A stretch of 64,000 nt of DNA. Origin: Streptomyces sp. DH41. Its GTDB lineage: Bacteria > Actinomycetota > Actinomycetes > Streptomycetales > Streptomycetaceae. Of the stretch, positions 9,464-19,037 are shown piece by piece. Below the pieces are notes generated by a model. The model saw only the letters and a list, made by a program, of their open reading frames with translations, ran no database searches and was not told the DNA's origin. The stretch covers positions 310,001 through 374,000 of the forward strand of contig NZ_JARVKY010000004.1 of assembly GCF_029813785.1 (NCBI RefSeq), in the 5' to 3' direction. Each line of letters opens with the position of its first letter. Position 1 is the stretch's first letter. The position numbers and the translations under genes were made by a program.

Positions 9464-10564
9464 GTGCTGTTGAAGACGTTCCGTTGGGCCTTCGCCGTCA
9501 CCGCCCTGGGCCTGGCCGCCGGGGTCCTGTACGACGGGTGGACCGCCTTCGGTCTCGTGGCCATCCTCGCCGTGCTGGAGATCTCCCTGTCCTTCGACAA
9601 CGCGGTGATCAACGCCGGGATCCTGAAGAAGATGAGCGCCTTCTGGCAGAAGATCTTCCTGACCGTCGGCATCCTCATCGCCGTCTTCGGTATGCGCCTG
9701 GTCTTCCCGGTCGTGATCGTGGCGATCAGCGCCCGGTTGAGCCCGTGGGCCGCGGTCGATCTGGCGCTCACCGACAAGCAGCGCTACCAGGAGCTGGTGA
9801 CGGACGCCCATCCGTCGATCGCCGCCTTCGGCGGCATGTTCCTCCTGATGATCTTCCTCGACTTCGTCCTCACGGACCGGGACATCAAGTGGCTGGGCCC
9901 GCTGGAGCGCCCGCTGGCCAAACTCGGCAGGGTCGACATGCTGTCGGTCTGCGTCGCGCTGATCGCGCTGCTGATCTCCGCGGTCACCGTAGGCGCCCAC
10001 GCCCACCAGCACGGCGGCACCCATGTCGACAAGGCGGAGACGGTGCTGCTCGCCGGTATCGGCGGCCTGATCACTTACATGGTCGTCGGCGGTCTCTCCG
10101 GCTTCTTCGAGGACAAACTCGAACAGGAGGAGGAGCGCGAGCACGCGGCCGAGGCAGAGGCCGAGCGCGCGGGCAGGCCCGGTTCCGTCGTCGCTCTCAC
10201 CGGCAAGGCCGCGTTCTTCATGTTCCTCTACCTCGAGGTCCTGGACGCCTCCTTCTCCTTCGACGGCGTCATCGGCGCCTTCGCCATCACCAACGACATC
10301 GTCCTGATGGCGATCGGCCTGGGCATCGGCGCCATGTACGTCCGGTCGCTCACCGTCTACCTGGTCCGCCAGGGCACCCTGGACGACTACGTCTACCTGG
10401 AGCACGGCGCCCACTACGCCATCGGCGCCCTCGCCACCATCCTCCTGGTGACCATCCAGTACCAGATCAACGAGATCATCACCGGCCTCATCGGCGTGGT
10501 CCTGATCGGCTCCGCCTTCTGGTCCTCGGTGCGGCACAACCGCGCGCTCGCGGCGTCGTCCTGA
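9464..10564 (+). CDS. DUF475 / TerC-like integral membrane protein
   Basis: 366 aa with about eight to nine membrane helices. It resembles the DUF475 branch of the TerC superfamily, whose members are linked to metal ion handling and tellurite or stress resistance. Acidic, family-typical motifs lie in helices: LEISLSFDNAVINAG near residues 40-54 and LEVLDASFSFDGVIGAF in the second half, with a His-rich loop AHAHQHGG between. A charged EQEEEREHAAEAEAE linker separates the halves. The GTG start is the first in frame and has AGGAG about 14 bp upstream, longer than usual. The DUF350 gene follows 128 bp downstream on the same strand. The transported ion is unknown; Mn2+ export is possible by analogy with TerC. 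Confidence 0.85.
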   Translation: MLLKTFRWAFAVTALGLAAGVLYDGWTAFGLVAILAVLEISLSFDNAVINAGILKKMSAFWQKIFLTVGILIAVFGMRLVFPVVIVAISARLSPWAAVDLALTDKQRYQELVTDAHPSIAAFGGMFLLMIFLDFVLTDRDIKWLGPLERPLAKLGRVDMLSVCVALIALLISAVTVGAHAHQHGGTHVDKAETVLLAGIGGLITYMVVGGLSGFFEDKLEQEEEREHAAEAEAERAGRPGSVVALTGKAAFFMFLYLEVLDASFSFDGVIGAFAITNDIVLMAIGLGIGAMYVRSLTVYLVRQGTLDDYVYLEHGAHYAIGALATILLVTIQYQINEIITGLIGVVLIGSAFWSSVRHNRALAASS

Positions 10565-10692
10565 CGCCGTGTCCGGCCAATCCACCGGATTGCCGGACCG
10601 CGGGAGCCGGAGGACCGACCGGGTGCGCTACATTTTGCAGCGCCTTGACCACGATCACTCACGATCTCTCACGCTACGGAGCCGGCAACCCC

Positions 10693-11115
10693 ATGAGCGA
10701 CATAGTCAACGGACTCGGCCGTGCCACCGCCTACGGCGGTCTGGGCCTGGTTCTCCTGGTTCTCGGCATCGTCCTGGTCGACGTGCTGACGCCCGGAAAG
10801 CTCGGCCGGCAGATCTGGGAGCAGCGCAACCGCAACGCGGCCATGGTGCTCAGCTCCGCGCTGCTCGGTATCGGCGGCATCGTCTTCACGTCCATCTGGA
10901 CGACGTACGAGGACTTCGGCAAGGGGCTGGTGTCGACCGCGGTGTTCGGTCTGCTCGGCCTCGTGATGATGGCCGTGGCCTTCCTGATCGTCGACCTGAT
11001 CACCCCTGGCCGGCTGGGCGCGACGCTGGTCGAACCGGAGCCCCACCCGGCGGTGTGGGTGACGGCGTCCTGCAACCTGGCCGTCTCCGCGGTCATCTCG
11101 GCCTCCATCGCCTGA
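10693..11115 (+). CDS. DUF350 small membrane protein
   Basis: 140 aa with four predicted membrane helices. The DUF350 pattern is a pair of similar halves: VLLVLGIVLVDVLTPGKLG and LMMAVAFLIVDLITPGRLG, each with an Asp in the helix followed by a TPG-K/R-LG turn, as if duplicated. The ATG has a GGAG about 11 bp upstream. DUF350 proteins commonly accompany stress or envelope genes; their activity is not established. It follows the DUF475 gene on the same strand, so the two may form a membrane-stress pair, although the 128-bp gap leaves room for a separate promoter. Confidence 0.82.
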   Translation: MSDIVNGLGRATAYGGLGLVLLVLGIVLVDVLTPGKLGRQIWEQRNRNAAMVLSSALLGIGGIVFTSIWTTYEDFGKGLVSTAVFGLLGLVMMAVAFLIVDLITPGRLGATLVEPEPHPAVWVTASCNLAVSAVISASIA

Positions 11116-11147
11116 CGCGCCTTCCCGGGCCTCGCCCGCGCCGTGGC

Positions 11148-12317
11148 TCAGGAGACGGTCGCGGGCGGCGGGGACCAGCGGTGGGCGCGGGAAGCGGCGC
11201 CGGAGACGCCGTACTCCTTCCTCAGCTGTTCGGGGATGGCGTAGTGCATGACGCGTCCGCGGGTGAGGGAGGAGAGTTCGAGGGCAGTGGTGAGGTGGCC
11301 GAGCCGGTCGAGCGCCCACGCGCCGAGCGGGGAGCGGTCCTCGATCGTCTCCAGGACGCCGAGGAGGTGCGGGGCGGCCTTCACGACGGTGTCCCAGCCG
11401 GTGCGGGGCACCTCCAGCCAGTCGGCGCACGTGTCGCCGACGAGGTAGCGGATCAGGGCGGACACGACCGGGTCGAAGAGAGTTCCCGGGACGACTTCCT
11501 CGTACAGGTCGATCAACTGCCTCGTCAGGTGGGCCCCCTCCTCGGACGGGCCCATGTGCCGCAGCATGTACAGGTCGAGGAACCGCCGTGCCTCGTCGAG
11601 CGTGGTGGGCACGGCCGCCTGGTCGACGCCGAGCATGGCACCGACCACGCGCCAGGCGTAGAAGTAGGCGTCCGCCCCTTCCGCGGACATGTGGACACCG
11701 AGACGGTGCAGGCTGTCCAGAACGGTCAGGGAGAAGAACATCTGCCCGCCGATCATGTCCTCCTGACAGATCGGTACGCCGAGGGCGCCGGTGTCCCAGC
11801 GGTTCTCCCGCTTCAGGTGGTGACGGATGGCGGCGTGCAGCAGGCGTACCTTCTGGGCGGCCGGGATGAAGCGTCCGCCGGCTTCGAACGCGTCCGGCCG
11901 CATGAGGTAGACGGTGAACTGACCGGTCTCCGCCATCCGTTTGGACGGGTAGCTCAGCCCGTGGGTGGCCGACAGCAGCCTGGCCACGTGCGGAACGACG
12001 TAGCAGGCGGGCATCGACGCGAACGACAGGGCGGTGGAGATGTGCACGTTGTTGTCGATGAAGAAGAGGCGGGCCTTCTCCATCTCGGCCCAGTCCACCC
12101 AGTCCGGAGGGGTGCCGGTCGTCCGCAGGTACTCCCGGGCCACTCCGGGAAGGCCGTCCGGGAGTTCCTGGCCGGTGGTGGAGACGTAGCGCATCAGGGA
12201 GTTGAACTTGCCGACCTCGCCCCGCTCGAAGAGGGTGGCGACGACAGCGTCGGCCAGTTCGTCGCCGTCGCGGCGCAGGGCGTCCATCGACGTCTCCGTG
12301 TAGGTCATCACGGTCAT
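11148..12317 (-). CDS. Latex-clearing / MpaB-type haem oxygenase (DUF2236 family)
   Basis: 389 aa, DUF2236 family, which includes the rubber oxygenase Lcp and fungal MpaB, b-haem enzymes that cleave C=C bonds of isoprenoid chains. The signature stretch [13 protein letters not shown] near 156-168 holds the conserved Arg158 and His161, the likely haem ligand, and is followed by [10 protein letters not shown]. There is no signal peptide, unlike secreted Lcp, so it should act inside the cell. ATG 12317 was preferred to the adjacent GTG for spacing to GAGGAG. It is the last gene of an operon with a polyprenyl diphosphate synthase 37 bp upstream, so a polyprenyl chain or prenylated compound is the expected substrate (inference). 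Confidence 0.78.
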   Translation of the reverse strand: MTVMTYTETSMDALRRDGDELADAVVATLFERGEVGKFNSLMRYVSTTGQELPDGLPGVAREYLRTTGTPPDWVDWAEMEKARLFFIDNNVHISTALSFASMPACYVVPHVARLLSATHGLSYPSKRMAETGQFTVYLMRPDAFEAGGRFIPAAQKVRLLHAAIRHHLKRENRWDTGALGVPICQEDMIGGQMFFSLTVLDSLHRLGVHMSAEGADAYFYAWRVVGAMLGVDQAAVPTTLDEARRFLDLYMLRHMGPSEEGAHLTRQLIDLYEEVVPGTLFDPVVSALIRYLVGDTCADWLEVPRTGWDTVVKAAPHLLGVLETIEDRSPLGAWALDRLGHLTTALELSSLTRGRVMHYAIPEQLRKEYGVSGAASRAHRWSPPPATVS

Positions 12318-12328
12318 CACGGTCTCCT

Positions 12329-12352
12329 CGTCGGTTCGTCGGTTCGTCGGTT
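12329..12352. repeat. Three tandem copies of an 8-bp unit
   Basis: The unit CGTCGGTT is repeated three times with a degenerate fourth copy to 12360. It spans the gap between the polyprenyl synthase stop and the ribosome binding site of the oxygenase gene. Copy-number change here would alter spacing between two coupled genes. Confidence 0.8.
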
Positions 12353-12354
12353 CG

Positions 12355-13413
12355 TCAGTGGATGCGGTCGGTGGCCTGCTGGGCGAGTTCGCGCAGCGCC
12401 CGGCGCGCCGGTGCGGGCGTCCCGGCGTCGTCCAGGGCGCGGGTGGCCCGTTCCACGCGGTCGTGGATCATCCGCTCGACCCGTTGCGGCGCCTTCAGTT
12501 CGACCATGAGGTCGCGCACCTCGCGCAGGTGGGTTCCGTCCAGGTCGCCGCGGCCCAGCACACCGCGCAGCCGCTGCCGCTGGGAGGCGTCGGCGGCCTG
12601 CCAGGTCTCGGCCAGCAGTGCGGTGGGCCGCTGGGCGCGCAGGTCGTCCAGGCCGGCCTTGCCGGTGCGTTCCGGGTCGCCGAAGAGGCCGAGCAGGTCG
12701 TCGCGGAGCTGGAACGCCTCGCCGAGCGGCAGGCCGTAGGCGGTGTAGGTGTCGCGCAGCGTGGTGGGGGCACCGGCGAGCAGGCCGCCGATGAGCAGGG
12801 GGTGCTCGACGGTGTACTTGGCGGTCTTGTACCGGACGACCTTCAGGGAGGTCGCGGTGTCCGGCCGTCCGCCGGTGTGCAGGATCTCCAGGCACTCGCC
12901 GGCGATGAGTTCGCGGGCGAGCGCGGCCCACAGGTCCCGGGCGCGGGCGAGGTAGGCGGCGGGGAGACCGCTGGTGGTGAACAGCTGCCCCGCGAGGGCC
13001 ATGAGGTGATCGCCCACCAGCATGGCCAGGGACCGGGCCGCCGTACCGGCCTGCCGGCGGCCGTCCCGGGCCAGTACGGCTTCCAGGGCCACGTGGGTGG
13101 TGGGCAGGCCGTGACGCAGGGCGCTGTCGTCGATGAGGTCGTCGTGGACGATGGCCGCGGCGTGCACCAGCTCCATGGCGGCCGCCGCCCGTACCAGGGC
13201 GTCGCTGTCGGGCTGTCCGGCCGCCCGCCAGCCCCAGTAGCAGAAAGCCGCCCGCAGCCTTTTGCCGTGCCCGGCCGCGTTCCGCAGTTGCCCGGCCACG
13301 GGTGCGAGGGCGGTGTCCACGGCCACGAGGTGGCCGGCCTCCTCGTCCAGGAAGTTCCGCAGGACGCCGTCGACCCGTGCTTTGAAGGCGGCCGGGTCCC
13401 AGCGGTCAGACAT
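12355..13413 (-). CDS. Polyprenyl (E-isoprenyl) diphosphate synthase
   Basis: 352 aa, trans-isoprenyl diphosphate synthase family, which condenses IPP onto allylic diphosphates. The first Asp-rich motif is intact ([14 protein letters not shown]). The second reads [10 protein letters not shown], DDxxG rather than DDxxD, a variant common in actinobacterial enzymes. [12 protein letters not shown] is the IPP-binding region. The ATG at 13413 overlaps the end of the upstream 94-aa gene by 8 bp, indicating translational coupling; the in-frame start six codons earlier is less likely. Chain length cannot be read by eye; C20 to C30 is plausible. The downstream haem oxygenase suggests the product or its derivative is cleaved oxidatively. 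Confidence 0.88.
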   Translation of the reverse strand: MSDRWDPAAFKARVDGVLRNFLDEEAGHLVAVDTALAPVAGQLRNAAGHGKRLRAAFCYWGWRAAGQPDSDALVRAAAAMELVHAAAIVHDDLIDDSALRHGLPTTHVALEAVLARDGRRQAGTAARSLAMLVGDHLMALAGQLFTTSGLPAAYLARARDLWAALARELIAGECLEILHTGGRPDTATSLKVVRYKTAKYTVEHPLLIGGLLAGAPTTLRDTYTAYGLPLGEAFQLRDDLLGLFGDPERTGKAGLDDLRAQRPTALLAETWQAADASQRQRLRGVLGRGDLDGTHLREVRDLMVELKAPQRVERMIHDRVERATRALDDAGTPAPARRALRELAQQATDRIH

Positions 13414-13690
13414 CGACACCGTCGGCCGCACGCCGTGCCCTCACGTGCTGGGCGAGTACCTCCAAGTGGGCGGGGGGCACGTTCGCGCAGCGGTCCAGGG
13501 CCAGCCTGCCCCGGGCCTGGAGATCCTGTTCCGCCTCGCGCACCAGGTCGGCGGTGTCCGAGCGGCTCAGGAGCCCGCGCAGCCCGCCCACCGCGGTGCC
13601 GATCGTGCTCACCGCCAGATCGGCGAGTCCGGCGGCCAGCAGCACGGCCTGGCCGTCCAGGCCGCCGCCCCGTCGCGTCGAGTGCGTCAT
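13406..13690 (-). CDS. Small protein, first gene of the prenyl synthase/oxygenase operon
   Basis: 94 aa, unknown family. An Ala/Gly/Leu-rich N-terminal half ([29 protein letters not shown]) could be amphipathic or membrane associated, and the C-terminal half is a charged helix. The start at 13690 has a strong GGGGGAG upstream. Its end overlaps the polyprenyl synthase start by 8 bp, so the two are co-translated. It could be an accessory or membrane-docking subunit for the synthase, but that rests only on coupling. Confidence 0.7.
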   Translation of the reverse strand: MTHSTRRGGGLDGQAVLLAAGLADLAVSTIGTAVGGLRGLLSRSDTADLVREAEQDLQARGRLALDRCANVPPAHLEVLAQHVRARRAADGVDV

Positions 13691-13840
13691 GCTTCTCCCC
13701 CAGGGTCGGGTCGTCACGGATGCGCCTGGTCAACGGCGCATCCGGTCAGAGCATGACCGGGCAAGCGGGGCGGAAGATCCCGAATACCCCATCGAGCGAC
13801 ATGGGGAACAGGTGTCAGACGGGGTCCGTTTCGGTCGCCC

Positions 13841-14023
13841 TCAGTCGTCTCCCCCGCTCCCGCGCCGGCCGGAACTCTTCGAAGCACGCGCCAGTTCGCC
13901 CGCCGCCAGGGTCACGGCGGACACCGCACGCACCCAGCGCGGACCGCCCCGCGCCGCCCACACGACGCAGACGCATCCTCCGACGACGAGCACGAGGACA
14001 CCGGACAGGACCAGTACGGCCAT
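13841..14023 (-). CDS. Single-pass membrane protein of 60 residues
   Basis: Short ORF starting [16 protein letters not shown] with one strong membrane helix, then [11 protein letters not shown], a basic linker and a C-terminal tail ending in GGDD. It is supported by a good GGGAGAGGAAA just before the ATG and by typical codon use; longer in-frame starts lack a ribosome site. It sits alone between the polyprenyl synthase operon and the urease operon. Function unknown. Confidence 0.6.
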   Translation of the reverse strand: MAVLVLSGVLVLVVGGCVCVVWAARGGPRWVRAVSAVTLAAGELARASKSSGRRGSGGDD

Positions 14024-14226
14024 TTTCCTCTCCCCTCTCTTTCCTGCTTGCGTTCCCGAGATCCGCCCCCATCCTGTCAGCCGACGGCGGGTCCGAAGCC
14101 GGGCGGGCTGGTGCCCCGGCCGGCCCAACATCTCTCCTGCCTCCGCCGGTGTCCGTGCCAGGCTGGCTCCTGACACCGGATACCGGCCGGTCCCTGGCGA
14201 CCAGCACGGACAGAGCGGAGACAGTG

Positions 14227-14529
14227 ATGCTGCTCAGTCTTCAGGAGCGGGAGCGCCTGATGATCTACACGGCTGCCAAGCTGGCGCAGGAACGCCGGGA
14301 GCGCGGTCTCAAGCTCAACCTCCCGGAAGCCACGGCGGTCATCTCGGCGTTCCTCCTCGAAGGGGCCCGCGACGGACGCACCAAGGCCGACCTCCAGGAC
14401 GCGGGCCGGGGTGTGCTGCGCCGGGACGAGGTGATGGACGGCGTGGCCGACATGCTCGCCCAGGTCCAGGTGGAGGCCACCTTCCTCGACGGCACGAAGC
14501 TGATCGCGGTGCAGGGGCCGATCCAGTGA
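14227..14529 (+). CDS. ureA: Urease gamma subunit
   Basis: 100 aa, the usual UreA length. It carries the family pattern [25 protein letters not shown] and [18 protein letters not shown]. UreA forms part of the (alpha beta gamma)3 urease that hydrolyses urea to ammonia and carbamate. First gene of ureABCFGD; its stop overlaps the ureB GTG by 4 bp. Confidence 0.96.
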   Translation: MLLSLQERERLMIYTAAKLAQERRERGLKLNLPEATAVISAFLLEGARDGRTKADLQDAGRGVLRRDEVMDGVADMLAQVQVEATFLDGTKLIAVQGPIQ

Positions 14530-14948
14530 GCGAGCGCCAGCAGCGTCCGGGCAGCGGCAAGTCCCTCGTCCCCGGGTCCGGGAAGGGCGAGTCGACCGGA
14601 CTGGTACAGCCCGGGGCGGAGTCGGCCGACGAGCCCGGCGCGCCCGGCCAGATCATGTACGGTCCCGGCCCGGTGACCATCAACGCGGGCCGTCCGGTGA
14701 TCAGCGTCTCGGTCGTCAACACGGCCGACCGTCCGGTCAGCGTCGGCTCGCACTATCACTTCGCCGAGGTCAACCCAGCGCTGAGCTTCGACCGGGAGCA
14801 TGCCTGGGGGCACCGGCTGAACATCCTGGCAGGCGGCATGCGGCGCTTCGACCCGGGTGCGACCGTCGAGGTCGAACTGGTCCCCCTCGGCGGCCGGCGC
14901 ATCGTACGCGGGCTGCGCGGCGCATGTGGAGGAGCCCTCGATGGCTGA
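14526..14948 (+). CDS. ureB: Urease beta subunit
   Basis: 140 aa starting at a GTG that overlaps the ureA stop. Residues 42-140 form the conserved UreB core ([31 protein letters not shown], the [13 protein letters not shown] strand). The first 40 residues are an extra Gly/Ser/Pro-rich extension compared with standalone UreB of about 100 aa. The 3' end overlaps ureC by 8 bp. Confidence 0.95.
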   Translation: MSERQQRPGSGKSLVPGSGKGESTGLVQPGAESADEPGAPGQIMYGPGPVTINAGRPVISVSVVNTADRPVSVGSHYHFAEVNPALSFDREHAWGHRLNILAGGMRRFDPGATVEVELVPLGGRRIVRGLRGACGGALDG

Positions 14949-16650
14949 GATCGACCGGCGTACCTACGTCGCCTCGCTGGGGCCCACCAAGGGTGACCGG
15001 ATCCGGCTCGCCGACACCGACATCCTCATCGAGGTGGAGGAGGACCGGTGCGTCGGCGGCGACGAGACCGTCTTCGGCGGCGGCAAGTCGGGGCGGGAGT
15101 CGCAGGGGCAGTCGCACGCCACCCGGGCCGAGGGCACGCCGGACCTGGTGATCGGCGGCGTCGTCGTGCTGGACCACTGGGGCGTCGTCAAAACCGACGT
15201 GGGAATCCGCGACGGGCGGATCGTCGCGCTCGGCAAGTGCGGGAACCCCGACATCATGGACGGTGTCCACCCGGACCTGGTCATCGGACCCTCCACCGAG
15301 ATGGTCAACGGCAGCGGACTGCTCATGACGGCCGGCACGGTCGACACCCATGTCCACTTCGTCTCCCCCGACATGTCGATCGTCGCCCTGGAGGCCGGCA
15401 CCACGACCGTCGCCGGCGGTGGCACCGGCCCGACCGACGGCTCCAAGGCGGCCCTGGCGACACCGGGCGGCTGGTGGATGGAACGGATGCTGGAGGGGTT
15501 CGAGCCGTGGCCCGTCAACGTGCTCTTCCTCGGCCGGGGCAGCACGGTCAACGAGGAGTCCCTCTGGGAGCAACTGCGTTCCGGGATGGGCGGCTTCAAG
15601 GTGCACGAGGACTGGGGCGCCACCCCGGCCGTCATCGACGCCGCGCTGCGCGTCGCCGACGCGGCCGGGGTCCAGGTGGCGATCCACAGCGACACCCTCA
15701 ACGAGGCCGGATTCGTCGAGGACATGCTGCGCGCGGTCGACGGCCGCACCTTCCACGCCTTCCATACCGAGGGCGCCGGCGGCGGACACGCGCCGGACAT
15801 CATCCGGATCGCGGGCGAGTCCTGTGTACTGCCGTCCTCGACCACGCCGACCCGTCCCTTCACGGTCAACACCGCCGACGAACAGCTCGACATCTGCCTG
15901 ATCGCCCATCATCTGAACCCGCAGGTCCCGGCCGAACTCGCCTTCGCCGAGAGCCGGGTACGCGCGTCCACGATGGCGGCGGAGGACATCCTGCAGGACA
16001 TGGGCGCCATCTCCGCGATGAGCTCCGACGCCCAGGCGATGGGCCGGCTCGGCGAGGTGGTGCGGCGGACCTGGCAGACCGCGCACGTGATGAAGAGACT
16101 GCGTGGCTCCCTGCCCGGTGACGGCCGGGCCGACAACCACCGCGCCCGCCGCTACGTCGCCAAGTACACGATCGTCCCCGCGATGATCCACGGCCTCGAA
16201 CGCGAGGTCGGTTCCGTCGAACCGGGCAAGCTCGCCGACCTCGTCCTGTGGGAACCCGCGCTGTTCGGGGTGCGTCCGACGGCGGTCTACAAGTCGGGCA
16301 TGGCCGCGATGGCGCTGCTCGGCGACCCCAACGCCGCCGTCCCCACCCCGCAGCCGGTGCTGCCGAGGCTGGGCTACAACGTCCACACCAGGGCCGCCGG
16401 GGCGACCAGCGTGGCGTTCGTTGCGCCGGCCGCGATCGAGGACGGCCTGGCCGACCGGCTCGGCCTCGCCCGCAGACTCGTCCCGGTGGAGAACACGCGT
16501 CACCGGACCAAGGCCGACCTGCCGGAGAACGACGCGCTGCCGGCCATCGAGGTCGACCCGGACACGTTCACCGTACGCATCGACGGAGAGGTGGTCGACC
16601 ACGAGCCTGCCACCGAACTGCCGATGAACCACCGTTACTTCCTGTTTTGA
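14941..16650 (+). CDS. ureC: Urease alpha (catalytic) subunit with non-canonical flap
   Basis: 569 aa, full length. Nickel ligands and catalytic residues are in place: His137/His139 in DTHVH, the lysine to be carbamylated at 220 and His222 in [32 protein letters not shown], and Asp363 in SSDAQAMGR. The mobile flap normally reads MVCHHL with a conserved Cys; here it is LIAHHL, with Ala322 before His323. Cys-to-Ala at this site is known to leave classical ureases active with altered pH and inhibitor behaviour. The N-terminal region ([20 protein letters not shown]) also departs from the common GGGKVIRDGMGQ. It overlaps ureF by 4 bp. No ureE or nickel transporter follows. Confidence 0.96.
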   Translation: MAEIDRRTYVASLGPTKGDRIRLADTDILIEVEEDRCVGGDETVFGGGKSGRESQGQSHATRAEGTPDLVIGGVVVLDHWGVVKTDVGIRDGRIVALGKCGNPDIMDGVHPDLVIGPSTEMVNGSGLLMTAGTVDTHVHFVSPDMSIVALEAGTTTVAGGGTGPTDGSKAALATPGGWWMERMLEGFEPWPVNVLFLGRGSTVNEESLWEQLRSGMGGFKVHEDWGATPAVIDAALRVADAAGVQVAIHSDTLNEAGFVEDMLRAVDGRTFHAFHTEGAGGGHAPDIIRIAGESCVLPSSTTPTRPFTVNTADEQLDICLIAHHLNPQVPAELAFAESRVRASTMAAEDILQDMGAISAMSSDAQAMGRLGEVVRRTWQTAHVMKRLRGSLPGDGRADNHRARRYVAKYTIVPAMIHGLEREVGSVEPGKLADLVLWEPALFGVRPTAVYKSGMAAMALLGDPNAAVPTPQPVLPRLGYNVHTRAAGATSVAFVAPAAIEDGLADRLGLARRLVPVENTRHRTKADLPENDALPAIEVDPDTFTVRIDGEVVDHEPATELPMNHRYFLF

Positions 16651-17393
16651 CCGGGGCTCAGGTCTCGACCGCCGGGGCCGTCGAGACCGCCGGGACCGCC
16701 GCCCTGCTGATGCTGGCGGACGGGCGCTTCCCCGCGGGCGGTCACGCCCACTCCGGCGGTCTGGAGGCGGCGGTCGCGGCGGGGCGGGTGTCGGACCCCG
16801 ACACGCTGGAGGCGTTCCTGCGGGGGCGCGTCGCCACCAGCGGGGCCATGGCCGCCGCCTTCGCCGCGGCGGCCTGCTCGGCGTTCGGCGGCGGTCCGCC
16901 GGAAACGGGCGGAGCGGACCGGGAGGCCCGGATCACCGCGCTGGACACCGAGTTGGAGGCGCGCACCCCGGCGCCCGCGCTGCGCGCCACCTCTCGCAAG
17001 CTCGGCCGGCAACTGCTGCGCGCCGCCCGGGCGATCGGTTCGCACCCGGGGCTCGACGCACTCGCCACCGTGCTGCCGGGCGGCCCGCACCAACCCGTCG
17101 CCCTCGGCGCGGCGGCCCGGGCGCTCGGTCTCACCCCGCACGCGGCGGCGGCCGCCGCGCTGCACGACGCCGCGACCGGCCCGGCCACGGCGGCGGTCCG
17201 GCTGCTGGGGCTCGATCCCTTCGCGGTACACGCCGTCCTCGCCCGGCTCGCACCGGACCTGGACCGGCTGGCCGCCGGGGCCGCCGGCCGCGCGGACGCG
17301 CCCGCCGGCGAACTGCCCGCGTACGGCGCCCCGCTGCTCGACATCTCCGCCGAACTCCACGCCACCTGGGAGGTGCGTCTCTTTGCGTCCTGA
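16647..17393 (+). CDS. ureF: Urease accessory protein UreF
   Basis: 248 aa beginning at a TTG that overlaps the ureC stop (TTGA). The UreF hallmark [20 protein letters not shown] lies near residues 22-41, and the protein ends with [20 protein letters not shown]. UreF binds UreD and UreG and gates GTP-dependent nickel delivery to UreC. It is rich in Ala/Gly. The last codons overlap the start of ureG by 11 bp. Confidence 0.92.
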   Translation: MTGAQVSTAGAVETAGTAALLMLADGRFPAGGHAHSGGLEAAVAAGRVSDPDTLEAFLRGRVATSGAMAAAFAAAACSAFGGGPPETGGADREARITALDTELEARTPAPALRATSRKLGRQLLRAARAIGSHPGLDALATVLPGGPHQPVALGAAARALGLTPHAAAAAALHDAATGPATAAVRLLGLDPFAVHAVLARLAPDLDRLAAGAAGRADAPAGELPAYGAPLLDISAELHATWEVRLFAS

Positions 17394-18153
17394 CCGACAC
17401 GAATCCGAAAGCCCTGGCCGGCACGGCCCCGGGGGTCCTGACCGGCACGAACCCGAGCGTCCTGACCGGCACGAACCCGAGGAAAGGCACACACACGGCC
17501 GCCCGCCGCGTCCCGGCCCCGCCTCGGGGCGGCTCCCCCGGACCCCGGGGCGGCCGCTGCGGATCGGCCTCGGTGGTCCGGTGGGGTCCGGCAAGACCGC
17601 ACTGGTGGCGGCGCTGTGCCGGTCGCTGGCCGACGAGCTGCGAGTGGCCGTGGTCACCAACGACATCTACACCACCGAGGACGCCGACTTCCTGCTGCGC
17701 AACGGCGTACTGCCCGCCGAGCGCCTCCGGGCGGTCGAGACCGGCTGCTGCCCGCACACCGCCATCCGTGACGACATCTCCGCCAACCTCGAGGCCGTCG
17801 AGGACCTGGAGCGCGAGCTGCCGCCACTGGACCTGGTCCTGATCGAGAGCGGCGGTGACAACCTCACCGCCACCTTCAGCCACGGTCTGATCCACCACCA
17901 GATCTTCGTGATCGACGTGTCCGGGGGTGACAAGGTGCCCCGCAAGGGCGGGCCCGGGGTGACCGTGTCCGACCTGCTGGTCATCAACAAGACGGACCTC
18001 GCCGGCCAGGTGAACGCCGATCTGTCGGTGATGGCCCGCGACGCCAAGGAGAAACGCGGCGACCTTCCCGTACGCTTCCTGTCCCTCGTCGAGGACCCCG
18101 CGGCCCGCGAGGTCACCGCATGGGTGCGCGGGCTGCTGGCCGACGGCGGGTGA
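17383..18153 (+). CDS. ureG: Urease accessory GTPase UreG with His-rich repeat tail
   Basis: 256 aa. The C-terminal 200 residues are UreG: P-loop GGPVGSGKT (64-72), [27 protein letters not shown] with the metal-binding [12 protein letters not shown] and NKTDLA. The first 40 residues are a His-rich tail made of four 8-residue repeats ([32 protein letters not shown]) then ERHTHG. With no ureE in the operon, this tail may store or deliver nickel. The TTG start lies inside ureF; a shorter protein starting later cannot be excluded. Confidence 0.93.
   Translation: MRPDRHESESPGRHGPGGPDRHEPERPDRHEPEERHTHGRPPRPGPASGRLPRTPGRPLRIGLGGPVGSGKTALVAALCRSLADELRVAVVTNDIYTTEDADFLLRNGVLPAERLRAVETGCCPHTAIRDDISANLEAVEDLERELPPLDLVLIESGGDNLTATFSHGLIHHQIFVIDVSGGDKVPRKGGPGVTVSDLLVINKTDLAGQVNADLSVMARDAKEKRGDLPVRFLSLVEDPAAREVTAWVRGLLADGG
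17389..17484 (+). repeat. Four 24-bp tandem repeats at the ureF/ureG junction
   Basis: Four copies with a period of 24 bp (start of unit 4: CCTGACCGGCACGAACCC) encode the PDRHExxx repeats of UreG. The ureF stop codon TGA lies in the first copy, so the array formed across the gene boundary without breaking either frame. Confidence 0.85.
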
Positions 18154-18163
18154 GGAAGGAGCC

Positions 18164-19000
18164 ATGACCCGGGCAACGGCCCGGCTGGCCACCGAGCTCG
18201 CCTGCCACGGACCAGGGCGGGCCCACACCCGTGTCCCGGTGTTGCGATCCGGGTGGCCGCTGATGCTGCGCACCACGGCACCGCTCGCCCGCACTCCGGT
18301 CACCGAGTGGGCCTGTCGCACGGCCGACGCCGCCCGCGTCCATCTGGCCGCCGGTGCCGCGGGACCGCTCGGCGGAGACCGGCTGCGCCTCGAGGTCCGG
18401 GTGGGGCCCGGCAGTGCCCTCGTGTTCGGCGAGATCGCCTCCACCCTTCTGCTGCCGGGAGCGTACGGCGAGGAGTCCCGCCTGGACGTCCGCGTCCACG
18501 TGGGCGCGGGCGCGGCCCTGGCCTGGCTCCCGGAGCTGGTGATCACCACGCACGGCTGCCGGCACGTCAGCGACACCCGGATCGTGCTGGAGACCGGCGC
18601 CCGGCTGGTACTGCGGGAGGAGGTGCTGTTCGGCCGGCACGGCGAGCCCTCCGGCCGGTACCGCCAGCGGGTGCGCGTCGAGACCGAGGACGGCCCGCTC
18701 TACGACCAGGAACTCGGCGCGGGTCCCGCGGCACCCGGATGGGACGGTCCCGCCGTCACCGCCGGGTGCCGTACGGCCGGCACGCTGCTGCTCGTGGATC
18801 CGGGCCTGGCGGCCGACGACGGCGCGCCCACCGCGCTCCGCGGTCCCGACACGGCCCTCATGGAGCTGCCCGGCGGGGCGAGGCTGCTGAGCACGCTGGC
18901 TCCCGACACGGCCGGCCTGCGGCGGCGGCTCGACCGGGCCATGGCCCGTCTGCTCACCGGAGCGGAGGAGACCACGGCCTCCCAGCCGGCCGGTGAGTGA
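18164..19000 (+). CDS. ureD: Urease accessory protein UreD
   Basis: 278 aa, about the usual UreD/UreH length. Typical features are LMLRTTAPL near the N-terminus, VGPGSALVFGEIASTLLLPG, LPELVITTHGCRHVSDT, and LVLREEVLFGRHGEPSGR. UreD scaffolds UreF and UreG on apo-urease and provides a nickel tunnel. The ATG lies 10 bp after ureG with AAGGAG upstream. It is the last gene of the operon. Confidence 0.92.
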   Translation: MTRATARLATELACHGPGRAHTRVPVLRSGWPLMLRTTAPLARTPVTEWACRTADAARVHLAAGAAGPLGGDRLRLEVRVGPGSALVFGEIASTLLLPGAYGEESRLDVRVHVGAGAALAWLPELVITTHGCRHVSDTRIVLETGARLVLREEVLFGRHGEPSGRYRQRVRVETEDGPLYDQELGAGPAAPGWDGPAVTAGCRTAGTLLLVDPGLAADDGAPTALRGPDTALMELPGGARLLSTLAPDTAGLRRRLDRAMARLLTGAEETTASQPAGE

Positions 19001-19037
19001 GCCGTTCACCCGGTCGGCGGGTGAGCCGTTCACCCGG
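18997..19037. repeat. Two 17-bp direct repeats, each an imperfect hairpin, between convergent genes
   Basis: GTGAGCCGTTCACCCGG occurs at 18997-19013 and 19021-19037. The second copy can fold GGGTGA (19019-19024) against TCACCC (19030-19035). It lies between the ends of ureD and the convergent polyprenyl synthase gene, and overlaps the latter's stop. It may work as a weak bidirectional terminator; no T-run is present. Confidence 0.45.

Noticed and set aside
9011..10585. Minus-strand frame of 524 codons opposite the DUF475 gene
   Set aside because: Asp/Glu/Gln/His-rich translation without motifs; it is the complement of the membrane protein's third-position GC bias.
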